Numbered from the stretch's first letter, positions 1 through 8,805 are shown. The stretch is DNA of 64,000 nt from Catenulispora acidiphila DSM 44928 (GCF_000024025.1 NC_013131.1:3968001-4032000); one strand, 5' to 3'. Numbers and translations are program-made. Notes: generated from the letters alone by a model not told the origin.

Positions 1-90
1 GTGGCCGGCCGCGACCGCGTCGCCATCCGCATGGCGAACATCGACGCGACACTGGCCGCGGTGAAGAAGGCCGCGGAGTCCCGCGCCTGA
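1..90 (+). CDS. 3' end of an unidentified gene (partial)
   Basis: Frame 1 is open from the first base to a TGA at 88-90 and gives 29 residues ending in KKAAESRA, a charged, Ala-rich helical tail. The gene enters from outside the window, so its start and function cannot be seen. The codon pattern (G or C in nearly every third position) matches the coding regions of the window, which is the main reason to call it real. No family can be named. Confidence 0.6.
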   Translation: MAGRDRVAIRMANIDATLAAVKKAAESRA

Positions 91-195
91 CCGGCGACGC
101 TCGCGGCGGCGGAGGCGCTGCGCCCGAGGAGGCGCTGCGCCGGAGGTGAAATGTGGCGCAACGCATCACAACCTCAGCAGAACAAGCGGGTTGGT

Positions 196-404
196 CGGCG
201 CCGGAAGCGGTGTGCCAGAGGCGAAATATGGCTCAACGAGAGCGGAACATTCTGTGCCGTCGGCGCCGGAAGTGGTGCACCGGAAGCGAAATGTGGCTCA
301 ACGAGGGCAGAACATTCTGTGCCGTCGGTGCCGGAAGCGGTGTGCCGAGAGCGGTGTGCCGGAAGCGAAATCTGCTGCACCGCGAGCGGAACACAGTGTG
401 CTGT
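196..404. repeat. 65-bp imperfect tandem repeat, about three units
   Basis: Units begin at 196, 261 and 326, each opening with CGGCGCCGGAAG or a close variant and carrying a conserved core (GGCTCAACGAG, GAACATTCTGTGCCGTCG). The first two are 65 bp; the third is 79 bp because a 14-bp stretch around 337-364 is duplicated inside it. A degenerate earlier unit is visible around 137-195. All frames are partly open only because the repeat is GC-rich. It lies between convergent genes and has no visible coding role. Confidence 0.75.
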
Positions 405-490
405 CGGGGCGGTGAGGGGCGCGCACCGACCCGGCTGGCATCGCTGACGACGGCGGAACCTGTGCACCGGACCGAACATCTGGGGAACGG

Positions 491-541
491 GCTGTGCTGC
501 CAACAGTGCTGTACTGCCAACAGCGCTGTGCTGCCACCAGC
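491..541. repeat. 17-bp tandem repeat, three units
   Basis: Three consecutive 17-mers, GCTGTGCTGCCAACAGT, GCTGTACTGCCAACAGC and GCTGTGCTGCCACCAGC, occupy 491-507, 508-524 and 525-541. Each unit is itself partly self-complementary (CTGT..ACAG). The stretch 91-694 otherwise holds only the 65-bp repeat and no gene I can support. Confidence 0.75.
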
Positions 542-694
542 CGAGCGCGAAACCGGCAGTGTTGCCGGCGGCGCTCGTTCGGGCCCACTCCGAGCCCTGA
601 TTCTCCCGCCCTCGCGGTTCTTCTCGTGCTGGGTGGGCCTGACCAAGCGGCGGCCGGCGGACGGTAGGGCGGCCGCCGGCGGTGCCGCTGGAGG

Positions 695-1264
695 CTAGCC
701 CGCCGTGCCGTTGCGGCGTTCTTCCTTGCGGGCTTGTCGCATGGTGTTGACGTTGTGGCGCATGAGCTCGGTGGTGGTGCGCAGGAAGGCCAGGATCAGT
801 TCCTGCTGCTTTTCGTCGTAGCGGGCTTCGGCGGCGCGGAAGGTTTCGTGCAGGGGGGCGTAGAGCTCGTAGATCTGGCCGACTTTTTCCGGGACGGGGA
901 CCAGGAAGAGCTTGCGGCGGTCCTGGGTGTCGCGTTCGCGGCGCAGGAAGCCGGCCGCTTCCAGGCGGTCGATGACGCCGGTGATGGCGCCGCTGGTCAG
1001 TCCGGTGAGTTCGCCGAGCTTGCCGGAGGTCACTGGTTCGGAGGCGGCGCTCTCGGTGACGTGCCACAGACAGAACATGTCCGTGGGATGCATTCCGATC
1101 AGCGAGGCGCCCATGGATGTGAGGGCGACCGAGGACAGGGCCAGCTCGACGGTGGCCGCCATCAGGTCCCGGATCCTGGCCTCGCCTGCGGGGACGGCGC
1201 CGCCGGCGAAGTCCGGGCCCGCCGCGGTCGTGGGATCCGATCCGGCAGGGGGGTCGATTGACAC
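695..1264 (-). CDS. MarR-family transcriptional regulator
   Basis: A 189-residue protein with the MarR winged-helix layout: an N-terminal extension of about 30 residues, a dimerisation helix, a helix-turn-helix (about 83-105, SGKLGELTGLTSGAITGVI) and the wing motif RERDTQDRRKLFLV, whose D-x-R/DRR signature is typical of MarR. The start is a GTG at 1264. The gene diverges from the DHA2 efflux pump, and a perfect 10-bp inverted repeat at 1288-1316 sits between them, so it probably represses the pump and itself, released by a small, perhaps phenolic, ligand. The ligand is unknown. Confidence 0.9.
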   Translation of the reverse strand: MSIDPPAGSDPTTAAGPDFAGGAVPAGEARIRDLMAATVELALSSVALTSMGASLIGMHPTDMFCLWHVTESAASEPVTSGKLGELTGLTSGAITGVIDRLEAAGFLRRERDTQDRRKLFLVPVPEKVGQIYELYAPLHETFRAAEARYDEKQQELILAFLRTTTELMRHNVNTMRQARKEERRNGTAG

Positions 1265-1287
1265 GCGTGAATCACCTCTCTTAGAGT

Positions 1288-1316
1288 CTAAGTATCTCAG
1301 TGACCAAGATACTTAG
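1288..1316. promoter_or_regulatory. Inverted repeat, probable MarR operator
   Basis: CTAAGTATCT (1288-1297) and AGATACTTAG (1307-1316) are perfect reverse complements separated by 9 bases. The site is AT-rich in a very GC-rich region and lies exactly between the divergent MarR and MFS genes. That the neighbouring MarR protein binds it is inferred from position and symmetry. Confidence 0.85.
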
Positions 1317-1356
1317 CGGTCAAACCTCTCGGCTCCAGGATATAGGGAGACCAGCC

Positions 1357-3108
1357 GTGGTGCATGACACCCACGCTCCGCCGAACCCCTCCGACCCCGC
1401 GAAGTCCGTCCAGGGAGCGCCGCTCCAAGACTGGTCGCACCTGGACCCCAAGCGCTGGCTGGCGCTCGCGGTGATCCTGATCGCCGCGTTCATGGACCTG
1501 CTCGACGCCACCATCGTGAACGTCGCGATCCCGAGCATGCAGGACAACCTGCACGCCCGGTACTCCGACATCGAGTGGATCGTCGCGGCCTACGCCCTGT
1601 CCTTCGCCGCGATGCTGATCACCGGCGGGCGGCTCGGCGACATCTTCGGACGCAAGCTGATCTTCATGGTCGGCGTGCTCGGATTCACCGCCTCCTCGGT
1701 CCTGTGCGGACTGGCGCAGACCCCTGGCGAGCTCATCGGCGCCCGCTTCGCGCAGGGCGCGATGGCCGGCCTGATGGTGCCGCAGGTGCTCTCGATCATC
1801 CACGTCACCTTCCCGCCGAACGAGCGCGGCAAGGTCTTCGGCATGTTCGGCGGGATCGTCGGATCGGCCTCGGTGTTCGGCCCGATCCTGGGCGGCCTGC
1901 TGGTCCAGTGGAACGTGAACAACCTGCACTGGCGGCCGATCTTCCTGGTCAACCTGCCGGTCGGGCTGCTGGCGCTGATCCCGGCGTACTTCGTGATCCG
2001 GGAGTCCAAGTCCCCGACGGCGCCCCGGCTGGACCTGTTCGGCATGGTGCTGGCCATCGCCGCCGTGGTCCTGGTCGCCTACCCGCTGACCGAGGGGCGC
2101 TCGGACGGCTGGCCGCTGTCGGGCTACCTGATGATGGCCGCGGCGGCGCCGGTGCTGATCGTGTTCGTGCTCTACGAACGGTGGCGCACCGGCCGGGCCG
2201 GGTCGCCGCTGGTGGTCCTGAGCCTGTTCCGGCAGCGGTCCTTCGACGCCGGGCTGAGCGTCTGGCTGATCTTCAACGTGGCGCTGTCCGGCTTCTTCCT
2301 GGTCTGGACCCTCTACATGCAGATCGGCCTGGGCTGGACCCCGATCCACTCCGGGCTGACCGGCATCATCTTCGCCTTCGGCGCCGCGCCCGCGGCCGGC
2401 GCCTCGGTGCAGGTGCTGACCCCGAAGTTCGGCCGCAAGGTCCTGATGGCCGGCGCGCTGCTGAACGCGGCGGGCTTCGCGGTCTTCATCTACATGGCGG
2501 CGCACTTCGGCACCAAGATCACCACCTGGGAGATGATCCCGCCGCTGTTGGTCGCCGGCGTCGGGTTCGGGCTGGTGGTCGCGCCGATCACCGACCTGGT
2601 GCTCTCCGACGTCCCGACCGCGGACGCCGGCAGCGCCTCGGGCGTGTTCAGCACGGTGCAGCAGGTCGGCGCCGCGCTGGGCATCGCGCTGATCGGCGTG
2701 ATCTTCTTCTCCCAGCTGAACACCCAGTCCCACAAGGCCGTGGACGCCGTGACCCCGAAGCTTCGCAGCACCCTGAGCGCGGCCGGACTCCCGGGACCGG
2801 CGGTGGACGGTGTGGTGGCCGACTTCGGCACCTGCATCCGCGACCGCTCCGCGGCCACCGACCCGACCTCCGTCCCGCCGAGCTGCCAGAAGAATCCCGT
2901 CCAGATGGGGGTCGACCCCGCGACCGCCGGCCAGGTCACCGCCATCTTGACCACCAGCAGCCAGTCCGCCGCCGGCGAGGACTTCTGGCGCGGCTTCGGG
3001 GTCACCCTGGTCTGGATGATCGGGGACCTGCTCCTGGTGTTCCTCGGCATGTTCGCCCTGCCGAAGAAGGTCCGGGAGATCGACCCGGCGGAGAAGGCCT
3101 GGGCCTGA
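1357..3108 (+). CDS. MFS drug efflux transporter, DHA2 (EmrB/QacA) family
   Basis: A 583-residue integral membrane protein with about 14 hydrophobic segments. The first segment carries MDLLDATIVNVAIPSM, the DHA2-type motif (LDxTIVNVALP). It should export drugs or toxic metabolites by proton antiport. The start is placed at GTG 1357 because AGGGAGA (1344-1350) precedes it at good spacing; an in-frame GTG at 1300 lies inside the operator and is less likely. An extracellular loop near residues 470-540 contains two Cys. It is first in a co-directional gene run under the divergent MarR. Confidence 0.92.
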   Translation: MVHDTHAPPNPSDPAKSVQGAPLQDWSHLDPKRWLALAVILIAAFMDLLDATIVNVAIPSMQDNLHARYSDIEWIVAAYALSFAAMLITGGRLGDIFGRKLIFMVGVLGFTASSVLCGLAQTPGELIGARFAQGAMAGLMVPQVLSIIHVTFPPNERGKVFGMFGGIVGSASVFGPILGGLLVQWNVNNLHWRPIFLVNLPVGLLALIPAYFVIRESKSPTAPRLDLFGMVLAIAAVVLVAYPLTEGRSDGWPLSGYLMMAAAAPVLIVFVLYERWRTGRAGSPLVVLSLFRQRSFDAGLSVWLIFNVALSGFFLVWTLYMQIGLGWTPIHSGLTGIIFAFGAAPAAGASVQVLTPKFGRKVLMAGALLNAAGFAVFIYMAAHFGTKITTWEMIPPLLVAGVGFGLVVAPITDLVLSDVPTADAGSASGVFSTVQQVGAALGIALIGVIFFSQLNTQSHKAVDAVTPKLRSTLSAAGLPGPAVDGVVADFGTCIRDRSAATDPTSVPPSCQKNPVQMGVDPATAGQVTAILTTSSQSAAGEDFWRGFGVTLVWMIGDLLLVFLGMFALPKKVREIDPAEKAWA

Positions 3109-3143
3109 GAGCGGCCCACCGGCATCGACCACGAGGATCACCG

Positions 3144-3653
3144 ATGACTGCGATACCCGCGTTCCCGAGCCTGCCGGAGAAGGTCGTCGCTCTGGCCGAC
3201 GTCGACCCGATCCGGTGGGGCGGCGAGGAAGCCGCGCGGTTCCTGCTGACCGGGCAGGACACCGGCGGGCTGTACTCCTACTACGAAGTGAGCGTCCCAG
3301 CCGGAGAGGGCTCGATCTTCCACGTCCACGAGGACATGGACGAGACCTTCTTCGTCATCGAGGGCGAGTTCGACGTCAAGATCGACGACACGATCCACGC
3401 CGCGCCCCAGGGCGTGCTGGTCTACGGACCGCGCGGCCGCGGCCACTCCTTCTTCAACACCTGGCACCAGCCCAGCAAGATGCTCTGCGTCACCACCCCC
3501 GGCGGCATCGAGGACTTCTTCACCGACCTCAGCACCCTGATGGCCGAACCGGCGCCGCCGGACTGGGAGCGGATGAGCGGGCTGGCCGCCAAACACCGGA
3601 TCACCGCCCACCGGCCGCTGGGCGGACCGCACGGCGGCCCGCCGGCAGCCTGA
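3144..3653 (+). CDS. Cupin-domain protein
   Basis: A 169-residue protein with one cupin beta-barrel. The metal-site motif reads HVHEDMDETFFVIEGEF, matching cupin motif 1 (HxH..E), and the second motif includes GRGHSFFN, supplying a further His. Such proteins can be dioxygenases or small-molecule binding proteins; the substrate cannot be read from sequence. The gene starts at ATG 3144, 35 bases after the efflux pump, so co-transcription is likely. An enzymatic role next to the flavin reductase and hemerythrin would fit oxidative turnover of an aromatic compound, but this is inference. Confidence 0.85.
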   Translation: MTAIPAFPSLPEKVVALADVDPIRWGGEEAARFLLTGQDTGGLYSYYEVSVPAGEGSIFHVHEDMDETFFVIEGEFDVKIDDTIHAAPQGVLVYGPRGRGHSFFNTWHQPSKMLCVTTPGGIEDFFTDLSTLMAEPAPPDWERMSGLAAKHRITAHRPLGGPHGGPPAA

Positions 3654-3685
3654 CCCGATATCAGCGAACCGAAGCAGGTGTTCAC

Positions 3686-4345
3686 ATGACGAACAACGCA
3701 CTTCCGGGCACCGGGGCCGCCAAATACGGCCCCGGGGACCGCCTGATCGCCATGCAGGCCGCGCACGACGCCTTCCGCCGCGACCTGGAACGGATGGCGC
3801 GCGCGGCCAGCCCGGCCAACCTGCGCGACCCCAAGCGCCGCCAGTCCATCCTGAACGGCTGGGCGGTCTTCGAGAACCAGCTGCTCATCCACCACAAGCA
3901 CGAGGACCGCTTCCTGTGGCCGCGGCTGCGCCAGCGGCTCGCCGGGAGCAGCGCCGCCCAGTCCACCCTGGACGCGATGGACGCCGAACACGCGCTCATC
4001 GACCCGCTGCTGGAGGCGGTCAACCACTCCTTCGCGCACGGCGGCGAGGGCGCCGGCGCGGTCATCGAGGAGATGACCGACAAGCTCGGCGGCCACCTCG
4101 AGCACGAGGAGCGCGAGGCCATGCCGATGATCGGCGAGGCGCTGTCCGACGCCGAGTGGAAGGCCGTGGTCTCCGACATCCGCAAGGCCACCAAGCTGTC
4201 CTCGGCCGCGCAGTTCATGCCGTGGCTGTCCGAAGGCGTGGACGCCGAGGGGGAGAAGACGATCCTGAGCATCATGCCGCCGCCGGCGCGCGTGGTGTAC
4301 CGCCGCATCTGGAAGCCGAAATACACCAACGTCGAGCGCTGGTGA
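3686..4345 (+). CDS. Hemerythrin (HHE-type) domain protein
   Basis: A 219-residue cytosolic protein with a four-helix hemerythrin-like fold. Candidate di-iron ligands are in HDAFRRDLE, LIHHKHEDRFLWP, MDAEHALID and HLEHEEREAMP, spaced as in bacterial HHE proteins. It would bind O2, NO or peroxide, or sense iron. The start is ATG 3686 after an AGCAGG ribosome site. It sits 32 bases after the cupin gene. A C-terminal segment of about 40 residues (PPPARVVYRRIWKPKY) extends past the domain and resembles tails seen in actinobacterial hemerythrin proteins. Confidence 0.88.
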   Translation: MTNNALPGTGAAKYGPGDRLIAMQAAHDAFRRDLERMARAASPANLRDPKRRQSILNGWAVFENQLLIHHKHEDRFLWPRLRQRLAGSSAAQSTLDAMDAEHALIDPLLEAVNHSFAHGGEGAGAVIEEMTDKLGGHLEHEEREAMPMIGEALSDAEWKAVVSDIRKATKLSSAAQFMPWLSEGVDAEGEKTILSIMPPPARVVYRRIWKPKYTNVERW

Positions 4346-4404
4346 TCGCGCCGGGCCCACCGCGGGCCTGATCATCCGGCTCCGTCCGACCCGAAAGGGA
4401 AGCC

Positions 4405-4953
4405 GTGACCGCAGCACTGCCCGCTACGCACCTGCACTCGGTCCAACCGATAGACGGCACGATGCTCCGCCAGGTGTGCGGCCACTTCGTCACCGGCGTC
4501 ACCGTGATCACCAGCGGTGAGGCCGGCGGCGAGAGCGGCGGCACCACCGTGAACTCCTTCACCTCGGTGTCGCTGGACCCGCCGCTGGTCCTGTTCTGTC
4601 TGCACAACGACTCCCGGCTGCGCGCGATGGTCGAGGACCGCCGCGCCTTCGCCGTCAACTTCCTGGCCGGCCGCCAGGAGAAGGTCGCCTGGAAGTTCGC
4701 CGGGAAGCAGACCGCGAACCTGTCCGACGTGCCGCACAAGCGCTCCATCGCCGGGACCCCGGTCCTGTCCGACGCGCTGGCGTTCCTGGCCTGCACCCTG
4801 GTCAGCCAGTTCGCCGGCGGCGACCACACCATCTACCTCGGCGAGGTGGTCGAGCTCGGCGCGGCGCGCGGCCGCGACCCGCTCATCTTCTTCAAGGGCA
4901 CGCTCGGCGCCCTCGCCGACGAACCGCACCAGACGCACTACTGGGACGGCTGA
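4405..4953 (+). CDS. Flavin reductase (HpaC-type split-barrel FMN-binding protein)
   Basis: A 182-residue protein with the flavin reductase-like domain. Typical signatures are FVTGVTVITS near residue 30, TVNSFTSVSLDPPLVLFCL in the first barrel half, and FAVNFLAGRQ. These enzymes reduce FMN or FAD with NAD(P)H and supply it to a partner monooxygenase. No flavin monooxygenase is adjacent, so the partner lies elsewhere or the enzyme acts alone. The start is GTG 4405 behind GAAAGGGAAG. It is co-directional with the hemerythrin gene, 59 bases away. Confidence 0.9.
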   Translation: MTAALPATHLHSVQPIDGTMLRQVCGHFVTGVTVITSGEAGGESGGTTVNSFTSVSLDPPLVLFCLHNDSRLRAMVEDRRAFAVNFLAGRQEKVAWKFAGKQTANLSDVPHKRSIAGTPVLSDALAFLACTLVSQFAGGDHTIYLGEVVELGAARGRDPLIFFKGTLGALADEPHQTHYWDG

Positions 4954-5094
4954 GGCGCTTCAGCGTCTTCGCGCCCCGCGCACCTTCCGCACCTCGGCGA
5001 ACCCGCAGCACAGAACCATCCGGCGTCATGCCCCACGGGGACGGCGCCGGTACTTCGTCCATCCCGAAAACCTCTCAAGAAACGGAAGACTCCT

Positions 5095-5946
5095 TTGATA
5101 CTCGTCACCGGTGCCACCGGAAACGTCGGCCGCCCGCTGGTGGAGATGCTCCTGTCCGAGGGCCAGGCGGTCCGCGCCGTCACCCGCGACCCCGCCAAGG
5201 CCGCTCTGCCGGCCGGCGCCGAGGCGGTCCAGGCCGACCCCTCGGACCCGGACACCCTCGCCGAGGCCCTGAACGGCGTCAGCGCCGTCTTCCTGAACCC
5301 GATCGCACTCGGCGAGGGTACCCACCGGCTGATGGAGCTGGCCCGCGAGGCCGGCGTGACCCGGATCGTCCTGCTGTCCTCCGGCGCGGTCCAGGACGAG
5401 GAGTCCGAGCACCACAACGCGCTGGCCGACTGGCACAAGGCCATCGAGGACGCGGTCACCGGCTCCGGGCTGCCCTGGACGATCATCCGGCCCTTCGAGT
5501 TCGCGGCCAACTGCGTCGGCGCGTGGGCTCAGCAGATCAAGTTCACCGGCATGGTGCGCGGCGCGTACGCCAAGTCGACCACCTCGGTCATCCACGAGAA
5601 GGACGTCGCCGCGGTCGCCGCGAAGGCCCTGACCTCCGACGGCCATGCCGGCTCGGTGTACCTGCTCACCGGCCCGGAGTCGCTGACCCGGGAGGAGATG
5701 GTCGCCAGCATCGGCCAGGCGCTGGGCCGCGACCTGGCCTTCGAGGAGATCCCGCGCGAGGTGGCCAAGAAGTTCACGCTGGAGGGCACCGGCTTCCCGG
5801 AGGACGTCGTGGACACGATGCTCACCCTGCAGGAGCACTCGGTCGGCCACGAGGCCTTCATCAGCCCGCAGGTCGAGGAGATCCTCGGCCGCCCCGCTTT
5901 GCCCTTCGCGCAGTGGGCGAGCGACCACGTCGCCGACTTCAGCTGA
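5095..5946 (+). CDS. NmrA-like NAD(P)-binding oxidoreductase (atypical SDR)
   Basis: A 283-residue Rossmann-fold protein beginning MILVTGATGNVGRP, whose GATGNVG is the NmrA/atypical-SDR dinucleotide motif. No YxxxK catalytic pair is obvious, which is usual for NmrA-like redox sensors and quinone-reductase relatives. The start is a TTG at 5095, preceded by GGAAGA at 5084-5089; no ATG or GTG lies before the conserved glycine motif in frame. A 141-base gap separates it from the flavin reductase, so an internal promoter is possible. Confidence 0.88.
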   Translation: MILVTGATGNVGRPLVEMLLSEGQAVRAVTRDPAKAALPAGAEAVQADPSDPDTLAEALNGVSAVFLNPIALGEGTHRLMELAREAGVTRIVLLSSGAVQDEESEHHNALADWHKAIEDAVTGSGLPWTIIRPFEFAANCVGAWAQQIKFTGMVRGAYAKSTTSVIHEKDVAAVAAKALTSDGHAGSVYLLTGPESLTREEMVASIGQALGRDLAFEEIPREVAKKFTLEGTGFPEDVVDTMLTLQEHSVGHEAFISPQVEEILGRPALPFAQWASDHVADFS

Positions 5947-6010
5947 GCCCTCGCCCCCCCCCGCGAAACAGACCCCTGATTCCCGCGAACGAAAGGCAAG
6001 GCCGGCACCC

Positions 6011-6532
6011 ATGTCCACCACCGCTAACAAGGCCCTGGTCGAGAAGGCCATCGGCATCCTGTCGGGCCAGACCCCCGAGGACTTCGCGCAGGAGGCGTTC
6101 GCCGCCGACTACCGCGACCACAACGCGCCCGGCGACGGCGGCCCGGCGCGGTTCCTGAAGGTCCGCGCCCAGTTGCAGACCGCCTTCTCGGACCTGAAGC
6201 ACGAGATCCTCGCGAGCGTCGCCGAGGACGACATCGTCTCGATCCACGTGCAGCTGACCGGCACGCACACCGGCGTGTTCCAGGCCGGTCCGCGCGCGAT
6301 CCCGGCGACCGGCAACGCGGTCGTGATCCGCTCGATGCACATGCTGCGGGTCGCCGACGGCCGCATCACCGACAACTGGGCCGTCCGGGACGACCTGACC
6401 GTGCTGCGCGCGGTCGGCGCCTTGCCGACGCCGCCGGCCGGCGGTCCGGGCGGTCCCGGCGGTCCGGGCGGAGCCGGCGGTCCCGCAGGTCCCGGCGGAC
6501 CCGGTCGCCCCGGCGCCCCGGCGGCTGCCTGA
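6011..6532 (+). CDS. SnoaL-like (NTF2-fold) protein with Gly-Pro-rich tail
   Basis: A 173-residue protein. Residues 1-140 form a SnoaL-type ester-cyclase/NTF2 domain (YRDHNAPGDGG, HVQLTGTHTG and DGRITDNWAVRDDLTVLRAVG are family hallmarks). Residues from about 141 are a collagen-like stretch rich in GGP and GPG triplets, ending PGAPAAA. The domain may bind or modify a small aromatic ligand. The tail is low-complexity, probably disordered, and unusual for this family. The gene follows the NmrA-like gene by 64 bases. Confidence 0.87.
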   Translation: MSTTANKALVEKAIGILSGQTPEDFAQEAFAADYRDHNAPGDGGPARFLKVRAQLQTAFSDLKHEILASVAEDDIVSIHVQLTGTHTGVFQAGPRAIPATGNAVVIRSMHMLRVADGRITDNWAVRDDLTVLRAVGALPTPPAGGPGGPGGPGGAGGPAGPGGPGRPGAPAAA

Positions 6533-6776
6533 GCGCCGCGATGCTCCCGGCCGTGGCGTCGTCCCCGCCGACCCGCGCCCCGGCCGGGCTTGCGAAACCG
6601 GAACTCCGGCGGGGTCCCCCTCCCCGTTCCGGACGCCCGAACGCACCCGGTGCCGGCTGAAGCCGCGCCGGCACCGGGTGCTCCCACCGGCGCCGCCGCG
6701 CCCGCCCCGACGAAAGCGGCGCGGCGGCGCCCATCCACCACCCGCGACCGACCGGTCGCCATCGCAGGAGGTTTCC

Positions 6777-7295
6777 ATGTCCCCATCCCCGTCCACCGCC
6801 GTCGACCGCCGCTCCCTGCTGCGCCGTGCGGGCGCCGCCGGCGTGGCCGGCGCGGCCGGCCTGGCCGTCGTCGGCTCCGCCGGCTCGGCCGAGGCCGCCA
6901 CCGGCTCGCCCACGGCCGCCACCGCCTGCCACACCGCCTTCGGGACCTGGCAGGTCACCGTCTACGACACCGCCGGCAACGTCCTGGACCAGGGCGTGCA
7001 GGCCGCGTTCCACCAGGACGGGCTGCTCACCGGCGCCAACGGCTCCGGCCGCACCATCATCGGCTCCTGGACGCCCACCGGCGCCGCCACCTTCACCTTC
7101 TTCGCCCACGAGCAGCTCTTCGACCCGGCCACCGGCAAGATCAGCGGCGTGGCGCACCTGTCCCACCACGCGACGCTGAGCGCCGACGGCGGCACCTTCA
7201 CCTCCCAGGGAGTCATCACCGGCTACACCCTGACCGGCCAGATGATCTTCCAGCAGGCGGCGGCCATCGCCGCGACGCGCTTCACCATGTCCTGA
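6777..7295 (+). CDS. Tat-exported protein of unknown function
   Basis: A 172-residue protein. Its start at ATG 6777 is fixed by a perfect AGGAGG at 6766-6771. The N-terminus has a twin-arginine signal (DRRSLLRRAGAAGVAG followed by an Ala/Gly-rich hydrophobic core and a cleavage site near AEAA). The mature part has repeated Thr/Gly-rich beta strands (GTWQVTVYDTAGNVL, RTIIGSWTPTGAATFTFF), suggesting a small beta-barrel. I do not recognise a named family. Tat export implies folding, perhaps with a cofactor, before secretion. Confidence 0.75.
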   Translation: MSPSPSTAVDRRSLLRRAGAAGVAGAAGLAVVGSAGSAEAATGSPTAATACHTAFGTWQVTVYDTAGNVLDQGVQAAFHQDGLLTGANGSGRTIIGSWTPTGAATFTFFAHEQLFDPATGKISGVAHLSHHATLSADGGTFTSQGVITGYTLTGQMIFQQAAAIAATRFTMS

Positions 7296-7515
7296 CCCGG
7301 CAGTCCCGAACGTCCTGACACCAGAGCTGACACCAAGCCCCGAGGCCGCGCCACACCGCGGCACCAGGGTCCCGACATCAGGTCCGCCACCGTCGGTGGA
7401 AGAACCCTGATTCGATCCGCCGGTCCGCCGCGCCACCGGCCCGGACCGGCGGGTCCGACGGCGCGCACCCGTGGTGCCGCCGCCCGGTTCGTCTCGCTAG
7501 GGAAGGGAAAACGCC

Positions 7516-8805
7516 ATGCCCCACCACACTCCCGCGATGGCCGTCGCACTGGCGCTGGCCGGCGCCGCCGTGGTCATGATCGTGGCCGCGGTGCTGTCGG
7601 TCGCCGGCCGGCGGCTGCGCCAGCCCGCGGTGATCGCCGAGATCGCCGCCGGCATCTGCCTGGGCCCGAGCCTGCTCGGCCTGTTCGGCGGCGACCTGCC
7701 GGCCCGGCTGTTCCCGACCGACGTGCGTCCCCTGCTGTCCTCGATGGCCGAGGTCGGGATCGTCGTGTTCATGTTCCTGGTGGGCTGGGAGCTGGACGTG
7801 AGCGTGATCCGCGGCCGCCGGGGGCTGATCGGCACGGTGGCCCTCTCGGCGATGGCGCTGCCCTTCGCCTGCGGGGTGGGCTTGGCGGCCTGGCTCTACG
7901 CCGGGCACATGACGGTCGGCGGCCACCACGTCGACCGCACCGCCTTCATCCTGTTCGTCGGCGTCGCGATGTCCATCACCGCCTTCCCGGTCCTGGCGCG
8001 CATCATCGTCGAGCACCGGCTCGGCGGTACCGAGGTCGGCGTCATCGCGCTGGCCAGCGCCGCCGCCGGCGACATGCTGGCGTGGGGGATGCTCGCCGTG
8101 GTCACCGCGGTCGCCGCCGCGCAGGGCCAGTCCGGCGTGACCCGCGTGCTGGTCTACTCGGCGATCTACCTGGCCGCCATGTTCCTGATCGTCAAGCCGC
8201 TCCTGCGCCGCCTGGTCGCCTGGCTGGCCGCGGACGCGCGCGAGGCGACGATGCCGATGACCGTGCTCGGCGCCGGGGTGTTCCTGTCCGCCTACGCGAC
8301 CCAGTGGGTCGGGCTGGACGCGATCTTCGGCGCGTTCGTCTTCGGCGCCGTGATGCCGCGCGGCGCGACCGGCACCCTGCGCACCCGCGTCCAGGAGCCG
8401 ATGGAGCACGTCAAGGTCCTGCTCATGCCGATCTTCTTCATCATCACCGGCCTGTCGATCGACGTCACCCAGCTCGGCGGCAGCGGCGTGGCCGAGCTCG
8501 GCGCGATCGTCGTCGTGGCCTGCGTCTGCAAGTTCCTCGGCGCGGGGCTGCCGGCCCGTGCCTTCGGCATGTCCTGGCGCGATTCGAGCACCCTGGGCCT
8601 GCTGATGAACACCCGCGGCCTGACCGAGCTGATCATCCTCAACGTCGGCCTGAACCTGGGAGTCCTGGACACCCGCATGTTCACCATGATGGTGCTGATG
8701 GCCCTGGTCACCACCGGAATGGCCGGACCGCTGGTCCCCAGGTTGCCCGATCTTCGAGCAGAGGACGCCGTCAAGCCCATGGCCGCCTCCGTCCGCGGCG
8801 TCTAG
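7516..8805 (+). CDS. Cation/proton antiporter (CPA2-type Na+/H+ exchanger domain)
   Basis: A 429-residue membrane protein with about 12-13 hydrophobic segments. Family features are RQPAVIAEIAAGICLGPSLLG, FMFLVGWELD, and AMSITAFPVLARI, the region holding the ion-binding helix crossover. It should exchange Na+ or K+ for H+. There is no C-terminal TrkA/RCK domain; the protein ends soon after the last membrane segment. The SARP-type regulator follows after only 14 bases, so the two are probably co-transcribed. Confidence 0.9.
   Translation: MPHHTPAMAVALALAGAAVVMIVAAVLSVAGRRLRQPAVIAEIAAGICLGPSLLGLFGGDLPARLFPTDVRPLLSSMAEVGIVVFMFLVGWELDVSVIRGRRGLIGTVALSAMALPFACGVGLAAWLYAGHMTVGGHHVDRTAFILFVGVAMSITAFPVLARIIVEHRLGGTEVGVIALASAAAGDMLAWGMLAVVTAVAAAQGQSGVTRVLVYSAIYLAAMFLIVKPLLRRLVAWLAADAREATMPMTVLGAGVFLSAYATQWVGLDAIFGAFVFGAVMPRGATGTLRTRVQEPMEHVKVLLMPIFFIITGLSIDVTQLGGSGVAELGAIVVVACVCKFLGAGLPARAFGMSWRDSSTLGLLMNTRGLTELIILNVGLNLGVLDTRMFTMMVLMALVTTGMAGPLVPRLPDLRAEDAVKPMAASVRGV

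Noticed and set aside
196-404. CRISPR array
   Set aside because: Units are contiguous or near contiguous with no unique spacers, and no cas genes are present.
174-1067. Minus-strand frame running through the 65-bp repeats
   Set aside because: Composition follows the repeats and the MarR antisense frame; no start site or motif.
1300-1356. GTG 1300 as the efflux pump start
   Set aside because: It lies inside the operator and lacks a ribosome site; GTG 1357 is better placed.
1297-3141. Minus-strand frame covering the whole efflux pump
   Set aside because: It is antisense to a pump with clear membrane helices, and its product is charged and repetitive.
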